A stretch of 64,000 nt of DNA from Pseudomonas mucoides. Lineage in GTDB: Bacteria; Pseudomonadota; Gammaproteobacteria; Pseudomonadales; Pseudomonadaceae. Position 1 is the stretch's first letter. Each line of letters opens with the position of its first letter. Below the pieces are notes generated by a model. The model was not told the DNA's origin. It worked only from the letters and a program-made list of their open reading frames with translations, and did not search any database. A program made the position numbers and the translations under genes. The stretch lies in the NCBI RefSeq assembly GCF_015461845.1, contig NZ_JACOPW010000011.1:1-64000 (forward strand). The letters run 5' to 3'. This document shows, in pieces, positions 51,019-58,489 of the stretch.

Positions 51019-52185
51019 ATGTACACAAACAAATTGCCAAGGCTTGCATCCTATGGTGCTTTCGCCCTTATCCTCGGCGCGGCATCCTGTATTGCCGCGC
51101 CCCCGTCCGACCAACAACTCGAATCTGTGGTCAACGCCGCCGTCGGCCCCGTGATTCAGCAACAGAACATCGCCGGCCTTGCCGTCGCGATCACCCAGAA
51201 CGGTCAGCAGCATTACTTTAATTACGGCGTGGCCTCTAAAGAGAATCGCAAACCGGTCAGCCAGGACACCTTGTTCGAAATCGGTTCGGTCAGTAAAACC
51301 TTCGCCGCCACGCTGGCCGGGTATGCGCAGGCCAACGGCAAACTGTCCCTGTCCGATACTGCCAGCACCGTTTTGCCGGCATTGCGAGGCAGTGCGTTCG
51401 ATCGCATCAGTGTGTTGCAATTGGGCACTTACACCGCTGGCGGGTTGCCGCTGCAATTCCCCGACGACGCTGACCATGCCGACACGATGCTCGATTACTT
51501 CAAGCGATGGACACCGGTTTACCCTGCTGGCACCCATCGCCTGTATTCGAACCCAAGCATAGGGCTGTTCGGTTATCTTGCCGCCCACAGCATGGGCCAG
51601 CCGTTCGATGACCTGATGGAAAAAACCTTGCTGCCAAAACTGGGCCTCAAGCACACCTACCTCAAGGTCCCGCCAGCGCAGATGGGGCTTTACGCTCAGG
51701 GTTACAACAAGGACGACAAGCCGGTACGTGTCGAGCCGGGGGCGCTGGATTCCGAAGCCTACGGCGTGAAAACCAGTGCCTCGGACCTGATTCGATATGT
51801 TGAAGCGAACATGAAACCGGCAGGACTGGAAAAGCCATTGCAGCAAGCCATCGCCACCACTCACACCGGTTATTACACGGTGGGTCAAATGACACAGGGG
51901 CTGGGTTGGGAGTTCTACCCTTATCCGGTCACGCTGGATCGGCTGCTCGCCGGCAACTCGACCGAGATGGCAATGGAAGCTAACGAGGTCAAGTGGTTGA
52001 ACCCGCCGCAGCAGCCACCGCAAAACGTGCTGCTCAACAAAACCGGCTCCACGGGCGGCTTCGGTGCCTACGTTGCGTTTGTGCCCTCAAAGGACATCGG
52101 CATCGTGATCCTGGCCAACAAAAACTACCCGAACCCGGAACGGATCAAAATCGCCCACACGATATTGAATGCCCTGAGCGAATAA
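51019..52185 (+). CDS. ampC: Class C beta-lactamase AmpC
   Basis: 388 residues, normal class C length, with a signal peptide ending near SCIA-APPS. Catalytic motifs are all present: Ser90-Val-Ser-Lys93, Tyr176-Ser-Asn178 and Lys341-Thr-Gly343, plus the LFEIGSVSKTFAA context. The ATG at 51019 (MYTNKLP) is preferred; ATG 51001 would add six residues. The enzyme hydrolyses cephalosporins in the periplasm. It is divergent from ampR with about 160 bases between; typical LysR T-N11-A sites should lie there but were not pinned down. A large REP doublet follows the stop. Confidence 0.96.
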   Translation: MYTNKLPRLASYGAFALILGAASCIAAPPSDQQLESVVNAAVGPVIQQQNIAGLAVAITQNGQQHYFNYGVASKENRKPVSQDTLFEIGSVSKTFAATLAGYAQANGKLSLSDTASTVLPALRGSAFDRISVLQLGTYTAGGLPLQFPDDADHADTMLDYFKRWTPVYPAGTHRLYSNPSIGLFGYLAAHSMGQPFDDLMEKTLLPKLGLKHTYLKVPPAQMGLYAQGYNKDDKPVRVEPGALDSEAYGVKTSASDLIRYVEANMKPAGLEKPLQQAIATTHTGYYTVGQMTQGLGWEFYPYPVTLDRLLAGNSTEMAMEANEVKWLNPPQQPPQNVLLNKTGSTGGFGAYVAFVPSKDIGIVILANKNYPNPERIKIAHTILNALSE

Positions 52186-52207
52186 CCGGAAGCAACACGA
52201 GCCCTCT

Positions 52208-52357
52208 GTAGCCGCTATCGAGCTCCAGCGAGGCTGCGTTCGGCTCTGTAGCAGTCGTAAACCCTGCACACGCGGTCTTTCTGAAACACCGCGTTGCCTG
52301 ATTTTACGACTGCTTCGCAGCCGAACGCAGCCTCGCCGGAGCTCGACAGCGGCTACA
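52208..52357. repeat. REP doublet (about 150-bp interrupted palindrome)
   Basis: TGTAGCCGCT, CGAGCTCC and GCGAGGCTGCGTTCGGCT on the left are mirrored by AGCCGAACGCAGCCTCGC, GGAGCTCG and AGCGGCTACA on the right. The inner arms continue (GCAGTCGTAAA/TTTTACGACTGC), leaving a loop of roughly 40 bases. Confidence 0.85.
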
Positions 52358-52363
52358 AAACAA

Positions 52364-52395
52364 AAAATGGGTGACCCTTTGAGGTCACCCATTTT
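52364..52395. terminator. Bidirectional terminator
   Basis: AAAATGGGTGACC/GGTCACCCATTTT around a 6-base loop, between ampC and the convergent DUF6124-like gene. Confidence 0.85.
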
Positions 52396-52410
52396 CGTTC
52401 TTACGCCTGC

Positions 52411-52779
52411 TTAATGCCGGGTCTCTGGCTCACCGGCAGACGCCTCCCTGTCCGCCGCAAGGTTTTCCCGCACCTGGTTCACCAACAACTCGGCGACCAT
52501 CGCCAACTGCTGGATCGAAAATATTTCACCGCGGTTCGGCCCTTCCAGTTTGGCGGCAAAGTTCTCAAGCAGGGCCGTCAACGACGCGAGGGTATCGCAA
52601 GCTTGTTTCAGTAGCGTCCGCGTGTCGACGCCGGGGGCAATGGTGAATATAGGCTGGGGCGAGGAAACAGGCCTGGGGCGTGGAATGACCGCCACGTCGG
52701 CGGTGCCACACAGCTTCACAGACGCGGGATGATTGGTATTGTCAGGGGTGTCTCCTTGAGGCTTGCTGAACTTTTTCAC
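52411..52779 (-). CDS. DUF6124-like protein A (122 residues)
   Basis: Start taken at the GTG with AGGAG eight bases upstream, giving an MKKFSKPQGDTPDN opening typical of this Pseudomonas family. A variable 60-residue N-terminal arm leads to the conserved part: IFTIAPGVDTRTLLKQACDTLASLTALLENFAAKLEGPNRGEIFSIQQLAMVAELLVNQV. The core is two helices with a shared Leu pattern, perhaps a small dimer. It is paralogous to the broken gene at 53256-53632, with which it shares an upstream 56-base block. Function unknown. Confidence 0.7.
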   Translation of the reverse strand: MKKFSKPQGDTPDNTNHPASVKLCGTADVAVIPRPRPVSSPQPIFTIAPGVDTRTLLKQACDTLASLTALLENFAAKLEGPNRGEIFSIQQLAMVAELLVNQVRENLAADREASAGEPETRH

Positions 52780-52868
52780 AGGCGAGGCTCCTTTTTCACG
52801 GGTGTTTTCATCCTTGGGTCCTTCAATGTCGCGGACATCCATGAAGGCTAGCGGTGCGGGCTGACAGA

Positions 52869-52924
52869 CACCAGTTCATCAAGTGCGACACAACTTGAAG
52901 GAATTTTCCGAAGCCCGTGAAGGC
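52869..52924 (-). promoter_or_regulatory. Shared upstream block A of the DUF6124-like genes
   Basis: 56 bases that align without gaps to 53905-53960 at about 43 of 56 positions by my count. It ends about 90 bases before the start of DUF6124-like gene A. Invariant runs include (minus strand) ATGAACTGGTG. Conservation outside coding regions suggests a promoter or regulator site. Confidence 0.45.
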
Positions 52925-52945
52925 GGATACTTCACACGCAAAAAA

Positions 52946-52972
52946 AATGGGCGATCACCTGGATCGCCCATT
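52946..52972 (-). terminator. Terminator of the 87-residue ORF
   Basis: AATGGGCGATC/GATCGCCCATT with a 5-base loop; on the minus strand followed by TTTTTTTGCG, within the A block flank. Confidence 0.85.
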
Positions 52973-52976
52973 GTTG

Positions 52977-53240
52977 TTACTGCGACTGCAATCGTCGCCC
53001 GATCACGTCCATCAAATCACAACCGTCACACAGCGGAATCGCCAACACCCGCGCAAAATCCTGAAGCAACAGAGCATCACGGCCCATCCCCTCGCCCACG
53101 GACAAGGTTTCCAGCTGTTGGCTCACGCTACGAATGCGATAGGCCGCAGTGTCATGCAACACATCCACCGGCGCATCCGTATCAATCAGCAACGACGCAA
53201 TTTGGCAATCGATGCCCGTAATCGGCATATATCTGGCCAT
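52977..53240 (-). CDS. Hypothetical protein (87 residues) downstream of DUF6124-like gene B
   Basis: MARYMPITGIDCQIASLL begins after GAGGAG at good spacing, 15 bases past the stop of the frameshifted DUF6124-like gene, so the two form an operon ended by a strong terminator. It is helical, with VSQQLETLSVGEGMGRDALLLQDFARVLAIPLCDGCDLM. This sort of partner next to DUF6124-like genes is, as far as I recall, common in Pseudomonas, but I cannot name a function. Confidence 0.6.
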   Translation of the reverse strand: MARYMPITGIDCQIASLLIDTDAPVDVLHDTAAYRIRSVSQQLETLSVGEGMGRDALLLQDFARVLAIPLCDGCDLMDVIGRRLQSQ

Positions 53241-53255
53241 CAGTGATCTCCTCTC

Positions 53256-53632
53256 TCAATGCCGTATCGGTGGCTGAACGACAGGCGCACCTTCGGGTGG
53301 ATCAACGTTATCCAGCGCCTGGTTCACCAACAACTCGGCAATGACCGCCAACTGCTGAATCGAGAGCGCGACGTTACGCTTTGAGCCTTCCAGTTTGCAG
53401 GCCAGATCTGTAATCAGGACATTCAGTGATGCCAGAGTTTCGCAGGCATGGCTTAGCAGAGTTGTGGAATCGACGCCGGGAGTGATCGTGAATACGTGGC
53501 TGATCGGGTCGGTATGACTGGGGTTTCGCAAGCGAGCGCTGACGGCAGGCTCGGTGATTTCGGAAAGTGGAACGGCATCGACAGGATCTGAATCGGCCGG
53601 GGATAAGGGGGATTGGGACTTAATTTTTTCAT
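53256..53632 (-). pseudogene. DUF6124-like protein B, frameshifted near its start
   Basis: The expected start MKKLSPNPP lies at the ATG at 53632 with GAGG upstream, but in that frame the protein turns into an unrelated 59-residue tail. The conserved family sequence (VFTITPGVDSTTLLSHACETLASLNVLITDLACKLEGSKRNVALSIQQLAVIAELLVNQALD) is in the neighbouring frame. Adding one C to the C5 run at 53607-53611 (plus strand G5), or one A to the A6 run just after the ATG, joins the two frames. Without the shift the domain frame has no good start of its own, though it stays open upstream to 53915. It could be inactive, phase-variable or a sequence error. Confidence 0.65.
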
Positions 53633-53673
53633 GTGCGAAGAACCTCGGTAATTTAAGAAAACTGCCGATCTCA

Positions 53674-53850
53674 CTTCCACAGAGAGGGTGGCAGCTGTAC
53701 GCAGGTGTGGAAGTCCGGGATACCGAGAGAAACCCAGTGCACGCAATCGTGCTCCTGCGCACAGCCGCCATAAGCAACAATGTTGGCATAAAAAAAAGCC
53801 AACAGGTGTTTAGAGGCACATGCTCTCTCGGTAACCACCGGACTTCCACA
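53674..53850 (-). repeat. Structured leader with long inverted repeat and alternative pairing
   Basis: On the minus strand TGTGGAAGTCCGG plus TACCGAGAGA (53850-53824) is mirrored by TCTCTCGGTA plus CCGGACTTCCACA (53730-53706): 13 and 10 perfectly paired bases around a 93-base loop that itself contains a TTGGC-T8-GCCAA hairpin. A third copy, TGTGGAAG at 53681-53674, could pair with the same CTTCCACA arm instead, so two exclusive folds are possible. It precedes the DUF6124-like gene B. Confidence 0.6.
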
Positions 53851-53904
53851 TCCGACCGCTGATTTTGCAGCGGCCCGACAAAGGTATCGGTAGGTGGGTT
53901 GGCG

Positions 53905-53960
53905 CACCAGTTCATGGAGTACGATACGTCTCGCAGGAAATGTCCGACGCCTGTGCAGGC
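53905..53960 (-). promoter_or_regulatory. Shared upstream block B of the DUF6124-like genes
   Basis: Ungapped partner of 52869-52924. It sits about 270 bases before gene B, 180 further than in gene A; the extra distance is roughly the length of the structured leader. Confidence 0.45.
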
Positions 53961-54059
53961 CAGCGCACTGCGTCCGAGGACGTCCCTTCGAGATTACATC
54001 CCCACCACCTACAACCCGGGTAGGATCGCCCGCTTTTTAGCCTGTCCACCACGCGGTCA

Positions 54060-54363
54060 GTGCTGATAGCTCCAGTCGGCAAGGCTTTCGATTTGAGTCA
54101 GGGCTGGTTTGTCGAACCGCAGGCGGGATTGCAAGTTGCGCGCATCAGCGGTGGGCGTTACACCGCCAGCAATGGCCCGGATGTCGAACAGGACGCGATG
54201 ATGTCTGTACAGCCGTTTGCCGGGTTCACGCGCCGAGATTGGCGCGGGCGTTGCGGTGAAGGCGGCGGACAAACACAGCTTCTTTGCGGAAGTGGGCTAC
54301 ACCCATGGCAGCGACATCGAGCAGCCGTGGGCGGTGACGGTCGGGTATCGCTATAACTGGTAA
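54060..54363 (+). pseudogene. Remnant of an autotransporter beta-barrel domain
   Basis: One frame reads GKAFDLSQGWFVEPQAGLQVARISGGRYTASNG, and the tail reads AGVAVKAADKHSFFAEVGYTHGSDIEQPWAVTVGYRYNW-stop in another frame. Both are typical of the last strands of type V autotransporter barrels, which end in an aromatic residue recognised by BamA. Start, signal peptide and passenger are missing and a frame change lies near 54220. It is the residue of a once larger outer-membrane gene. Confidence 0.7.
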
Positions 54364-54373
54364 CCACACCCTG

Positions 54374-54503
54374 CAGCTGGCGCAGCCTGCGTCCGGCTGC
54401 GAAGCAGTCGTGAAATCAAGCGGTGCGGTGTTTCAGGAAGACCGCGTACTCAGGGTTTACGACTGCTGCGCAGCCGGACGCAGGCTGCGCCAGCTGCTAC
54501 AGG
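54374..54503. repeat. REP doublet
   Basis: CAGCTGGCGCAGCCTGCGTC and CGGCTGCG on the left mirrored by CGCAGCCG and GACGCAGGCTGCGCCAGCTG on the right, about 75 bases apart. It abuts the autotransporter remnant. Confidence 0.85.
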
Positions 54504-54515
54504 GTCGGTGGGGTG

Positions 54516-55088
54516 TCAGTCATCCGGCATTTCAGGGGGCTTGGTTGGTTTGGCCGGTTTGCCATTCTTGGTGGCCTTGACCCCTTTAGCGCCTTTGACC
54601 GGCTCAGCCTCGGCAGGTGGGGTCACTACCGGCGGCGCGGTGGCTTCTTTTTCGGCTGCTGGCAGGGCATCGATGGTGTCGAACACTTTCTTCAAATCGA
54701 CCGATTTTGACTCAGCCCCCGAACTCTCAAGCTTCTTCTCGCCGTCCTTGCCGATCAGGATCACTTTGGGCAACGCCCCCGCACCGAGTTTCAGGGAGCG
54801 AATCAGCGCCATGGTGTCCTGCTGACCGAGGTCCTCGCCGTCGCGCTGGCCGAACATATTCAGCACGCTATACACCCGGATTTTGCGTTGGGCGATCCCG
54901 TCCTTGTTGGCCGGATCGTCCAGTGACTTTTTCAGCCCGACCCAGACAGGATCGACGGTGCTGGGTGCAATGACAATCAAGGGCCGGAACCGGCCTTTGT
55001 CGGTATCCAGCGGTGAATCACTTTCGGTTGCGAATAAGGGACCGGCGAAAGCCAGCAAGGTTGTCAGGGTCAAAAACCTGATGAGCAT
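54516..55088 (-). CDS. DUF4174-like exported protein
   Basis: 190 residues from MLIRFLTLTTLLAFAGPLFA, placed six bases after AAGGAG (an ATG two codons earlier is too close). A signal peptide is followed by DTDKGRFRPLIVIAPSTVDPVWVGLKKSLDDPA and ALPKVILIGKDGEKKLESSG, a thioredoxin-like arrangement found in DUF4174 proteins, without a CxxC. The last 50 residues are Lys/Pro/Ala-rich (KGAKGVKATKNGKPAKPTKPPE). It is periplasmic, with unknown function. Confidence 0.65.
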   Translation of the reverse strand: MLIRFLTLTTLLAFAGPLFATESDSPLDTDKGRFRPLIVIAPSTVDPVWVGLKKSLDDPANKDGIAQRKIRVYSVLNMFGQRDGEDLGQQDTMALIRSLKLGAGALPKVILIGKDGEKKLESSGAESKSVDLKKVFDTIDALPAAEKEATAPPVVTPPAEAEPVKGAKGVKATKNGKPAKPTKPPEMPDD

Positions 55089-55259
55089 GCGCATCTCCTT
55101 TTGATAACCACGCTCTAATGATTGCGCATCGCGGCGTTCGTTCCGGGTGACGCACCGCAATTGTGTTTCGCCTTGACCCAAGCTTAGGTCAGGGCGGTCA
55201 TTGCGCAACAGACGGGGCTAATCTCATCGCAGATAAGCAGCGGGGTGATTCAATCGGAA

Positions 55260-56045
55260 TCAGAACGCCAGTTTGTAACCGATCAGCATCAACATCGTCG
55301 CCAGGCAAGGGCGCAGCACTTCATCGGAAATCTTGCCGGTCAAATGACTGCCCAACCAGATCCCCGGCAGCGAGCCGATCAACAAGAATCCCAGCACGTG
55401 CCAGTCCATGTTGCCCATGCTCGCATGGCCAAGCCCGGCGACCAGTGTCAACGGCACCGCGTGGGCGATTTCGGTCCCGACGAGGCGACGGGTCGGCAGC
55501 AGCGGATACAGGATAAACAGGGCCACGGTGCCCAGGGCGCCCGCACCGATGGACGTCAGCGCAACCATGGTGCCCAGCACCAGGCCGGTGATCACCGTCA
55601 TGCCGTTGAGGCGTTTGCCACTGGGGTTGTAGTTGCCACCGGCGCGCTTGTGAGCGAAATCGAGCAGGCGCTTCTTGAACAGAATCGCCAATGCCGTGGC
55701 AAACAGGACGAACCCCAGTGCCTGCTTGATGATGGCATTCATGGTTTCAGGCGCGGTGTGCAAGCTGCTCAGGAACCACAGCGTCAACGCCACCGCCGGC
55801 ACGCTGCCAAGGGTCAGCCAGCCGGTAATCGCCCAGTCGATGTTGTTGTTTTTCCGGTGGACCAGCACGCCACTGGATTTGGTGATCGCCGCGTAGAGCA
55901 AATCGGTACCGACCGCTGTCGCGGGGTTGATGCCGAACCACAGCAGAATCGGGGTCATCAACGACCCACCACCGACGCCCGTCATGCCGACAATAAAGCC
56001 AACCACCAACCCGGCAACGATCAACCCGATGTTCACTAAATCCAT
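55260..56045 (-). CDS. TauE/SafE-family (DUF81) permease
   Basis: 261 residues from MDLVNIGLIVAGLVVGFIVGMTGVGGGSLMTPIL. The GxTGVGGGxLxTPxL motif after TM1 and ALTSIGAGALGTVALFILYP in the second half are the two repeats of the TauE/SafE fold, with eight helices in all. These proteins move sulfonates, sulfite or sulfoacetate anions. The gene stands alone, so substrate is unknown; a longer N-terminus is rejected because its ribosome site is poorer and it lacks similarity. Confidence 0.85.
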   Translation of the reverse strand: MDLVNIGLIVAGLVVGFIVGMTGVGGGSLMTPILLWFGINPATAVGTDLLYAAITKSSGVLVHRKNNNIDWAITGWLTLGSVPAVALTLWFLSSLHTAPETMNAIIKQALGFVLFATALAILFKKRLLDFAHKRAGGNYNPSGKRLNGMTVITGLVLGTMVALTSIGAGALGTVALFILYPLLPTRRLVGTEIAHAVPLTLVAGLGHASMGNMDWHVLGFLLIGSLPGIWLGSHLTGKISDEVLRPCLATMLMLIGYKLAF

Positions 56046-56183
56046 TGAGACGTCCACAAAGACCGCAGAAGAAATCTGGCCCGCAGCATAGCGATTTTTC
56101 TTATAACCACTTATATCGATGCGAACTATCGTTATATCCAAGACATAACAACATCCATTCCCCTGTAGGCGCTGTGTCGGGGT

Positions 56184-56933
56184 TTATTGCACCGGCAGGA
56201 AATTCAGGAACAGCAGGCTCTGCGCATAATTCAAGCCGATGCGCCGGTAGCGTTCGTCGAGCATCTGCGTCAGCAAATCCAGCCGGGCAACGATCTTGCC
56301 GAACTCCACGGCGAAACTCAGGTTGCTGCCCTCCTCCGAGATCTCGTTGGAGAACAGCAAGGGTTCGCCTTGTTTGTTTTGCCGCTGGCTGAGAATCCAC
56401 GTGGCGATCTCGATGTTGCGCGCGGCGTTGTTGACGAACGTCGGGTTGATCGCGTCCGTCATGTAGAACTCCAGGCGATTGCCGTGAGCGGTTACCAGCA
56501 TGCTGCCGATGGCATAGATGAAAGCACCGACCCGGTCACCGAGAAACTCCGGGCTCATGGCAAACCTGAGCGCCGCCAGGTCTTTTTTGCCACCGAGGGT
56601 GGGCAGTGGCTGTTGCTGCTCGATGGCCATGCGCACTTGCTTCCCGGCGGTTCGGGCATCGAGGAAGCCGGATTTTTTCAGCTCCTCGGGGTTGCGCAGG
56701 TAAAGCTTGCTCATCAGCAAATAGAGGCTGTCGAGGTTGTCACGCATCGTCAGCGTGGCCATGCGGTCGACGCTGGTCTGCAGAAATTCCTGGGGACGGC
56801 CTTCGCGGAACTGGCTGACAATGTCATTGCCCTGTTGCTGGCTGCAACCGCTGACAAAGAACATCGCCAAGCCAGCCAGAAACAAGCAGCGGCGGCGGAT
56901 CGGTGGGGTGATGCGGGGTAACACTCGAGCCAT
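56184..56933 (-). CDS. Lipoprotein of unknown function
   Basis: 249 residues from MARVLPRITPPIRRRC. A basic n-region is followed by LFLAGLAMFFVSGC, with the Cys at about residue 31 as lipidation site, then SQQQGNDIV. The mature part is largely helical (FLQTSVDRMATLTMRDNLDSLYLLMSKLYLRNPEELKKSG) with FVVNNAARNIEIATWILSQRQNKQG and AVEFGKIVARLDLLTQMLDERY. No family was recognised with certainty. Confidence 0.7.
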   Translation of the reverse strand: MARVLPRITPPIRRRCLFLAGLAMFFVSGCSQQQGNDIVSQFREGRPQEFLQTSVDRMATLTMRDNLDSLYLLMSKLYLRNPEELKKSGFLDARTAGKQVRMAIEQQQPLPTLGGKKDLAALRFAMSPEFLGDRVGAFIYAIGSMLVTAHGNRLEFYMTDAINPTFVNNAARNIEIATWILSQRQNKQGEPLLFSNEISEEGSNLSFAVEFGKIVARLDLLTQMLDERYRRIGLNYAQSLLFLNFLPVQ

Positions 56934-57166
56934 GGGTTCTTGAACTTGGGCATGGGCCAGCGGTGGGGATCGCCGCCGGCTGCCCAAGGATAGAGCCGTC
57001 AATACCAAAAAAGTGCAGTGCCGGTGGTCCGTGAGCGAAGGCGCCTGCCTGCCCAAAGGTGATATCTCGTCATGTTCGCTTTTACCTGGAAGATGGCGCT
57101 GGAGGGAACCACCGGGTTATTTTGCTGCCAACTAGGTATCCACCGTGTTGCACACAGGAGGTTTTC

Positions 57167-57988
57167 ATGCGGTTCCTTGAACTGGCCGGCGTCAACGTAC
57201 CGGTCATTGGCCAGGGCACCTGGCACATGGGTGAAGATCATTCGGCGCGCGCTAAAGAAGTCTCGGCCCTGCGCCAGGGCATCGAGCTGGGCATGACGTT
57301 GATCGATACCGCGGAAATGTACGCTGAAGGCGGCGCCGAGGAGGTGGTCGCGCAAGCCATCAGCGGTCTGCGTGACCAGGTCTTTGTGGTCAGCAAGGTC
57401 TACCCGCACAACGCCAGTTGCCAAGGCATTCCCCAGGCGTGCGAACGCAGCCTGCGGCGCTTGAAAACCGATTACATCGATCTGTACCTGCTGCACTGGC
57501 GCGGCCAGTACCCCTTGGAGGAAACCGTCGAAGCCTTCGAGCGCCTGCGTGAAGACGGCAAGATTGGCCGTTGGGGTGTGTCCAATTTCGACTTGGACGA
57601 CCTGCACGAACTGCACTCATCAACCTGCGCCACCAATCAGGTGCTCTACAACCTGGAGGAGCGCGGCATCGAATTTGATTTGCTGCCCTGGAGCCAACAA
57701 CACCAGCTGCCGTTGATGGCGTACTGCCCTATCGGCCAGGGCGGTGAAATGCTGACGCATCCGACGCTGGTAAAAATTGCCGCCCATCACGGGGTGACAC
57801 CGGCTCAAGTGGCGCTGGCATGGATCCTGCGGCAGCCCGGCGTGATCGCCATCCCCAAAGCGGTCAAACCTGAACACGTGAAATTGAATGCGCAAGCCGC
57901 GCAAGTGCGGCTCGAACCCGGGGATCTGGAGGTGCTGGACCACGCGTTTCACGCGCCACAACACAAACAGCGATTGGCCATGGTCTGA
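57167..57988 (+). CDS. Aldo/keto reductase
   Basis: 273 residues from the ATG after CAGGAGG. The TIM-barrel AKR tetrad is visible: Asp in LIDTAEMYAEG with Tyr, Lys in FVVSKVYPHNAS, and His in LLHWRGQYPLEE. Later motifs are GKIGRWGVSNFD, ATNQVLYNLEERGIE and IAIPKAVKPEHVKLN, which binds the NADPH phosphate. It reduces aldehydes or ketones with NADPH. It lies 30 bases before the DUF1810 gene in the same direction. Confidence 0.9.
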   Translation: MRFLELAGVNVPVIGQGTWHMGEDHSARAKEVSALRQGIELGMTLIDTAEMYAEGGAEEVVAQAISGLRDQVFVVSKVYPHNASCQGIPQACERSLRRLKTDYIDLYLLHWRGQYPLEETVEAFERLREDGKIGRWGVSNFDLDDLHELHSSTCATNQVLYNLEERGIEFDLLPWSQQHQLPLMAYCPIGQGGEMLTHPTLVKIAAHHGVTPAQVALAWILRQPGVIAIPKAVKPEHVKLNAQAAQVRLEPGDLEVLDHAFHAPQHKQRLAMV

Positions 57989-58018
57989 GCCATCGCCGTA
58001 TTGGCAGAGGGTTTCTGC

Positions 58019-58489
58019 ATGCGAAGCACCGATCAGCTCGATGCTTTTAACTTGCCACGTTTCGTCCAGGCTCAAGACCCGGTCTTTGAGTGGGTTCAGG
58101 AAGAACTGAGTGCCGGTCAAAAACGCCGTCACTGGATGTGGTTCATCTTTCCGCAGCTTGCCGGGTTGGGGGGCAGCGAAATGTCCCGATACTTTGCCAT
58201 TCGCTCCAAAGAGGAAGCCGCGGCGTATCTGGAGCATTCATTGCTGGGCCCACGATTGCGTACGTGCACGCAATTGGTCCTGAACATCAAACAGCGCTCG
58301 ATCGCCGAGATTTTCGGTCATCCCGATGACCTCAAGTTCCACTCTTCAATGACGCTGTTTGCCCAGGTCGCTCCGGACAACAGCCTCTTTGACCAGGCCC
58401 TTGAACAGTATTTCCACGGCATACGGGATGACTGGACGCTTTCATTGCTGGACTTAAAACAGGCCCATTTGCCCACCAATCAGGGTTGA
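58019..58489 (+). CDS. DUF1810-family protein
   Basis: 156 residues from MRSTDQLDAFNLPRFVQAQ, with GCAGAGGG nine bases upstream. Family markers are DPVFEWVQEELSAGQKRRHWMWFIFPQLAGLG, SRYFAIRSKEEAAAYLEH and LGPRLRTCTQLVLNI, close to NADAR-like folds. Its last 36 bases overlap the 3' end of polB on the opposite strand. Function unknown. Confidence 0.88.
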   Translation: MRSTDQLDAFNLPRFVQAQDPVFEWVQEELSAGQKRRHWMWFIFPQLAGLGGSEMSRYFAIRSKEEAAAYLEHSLLGPRLRTCTQLVLNIKQRSIAEIFGHPDDLKFHSSMTLFAQVAPDNSLFDQALEQYFHGIRDDWTLSLLDLKQAHLPTNQG

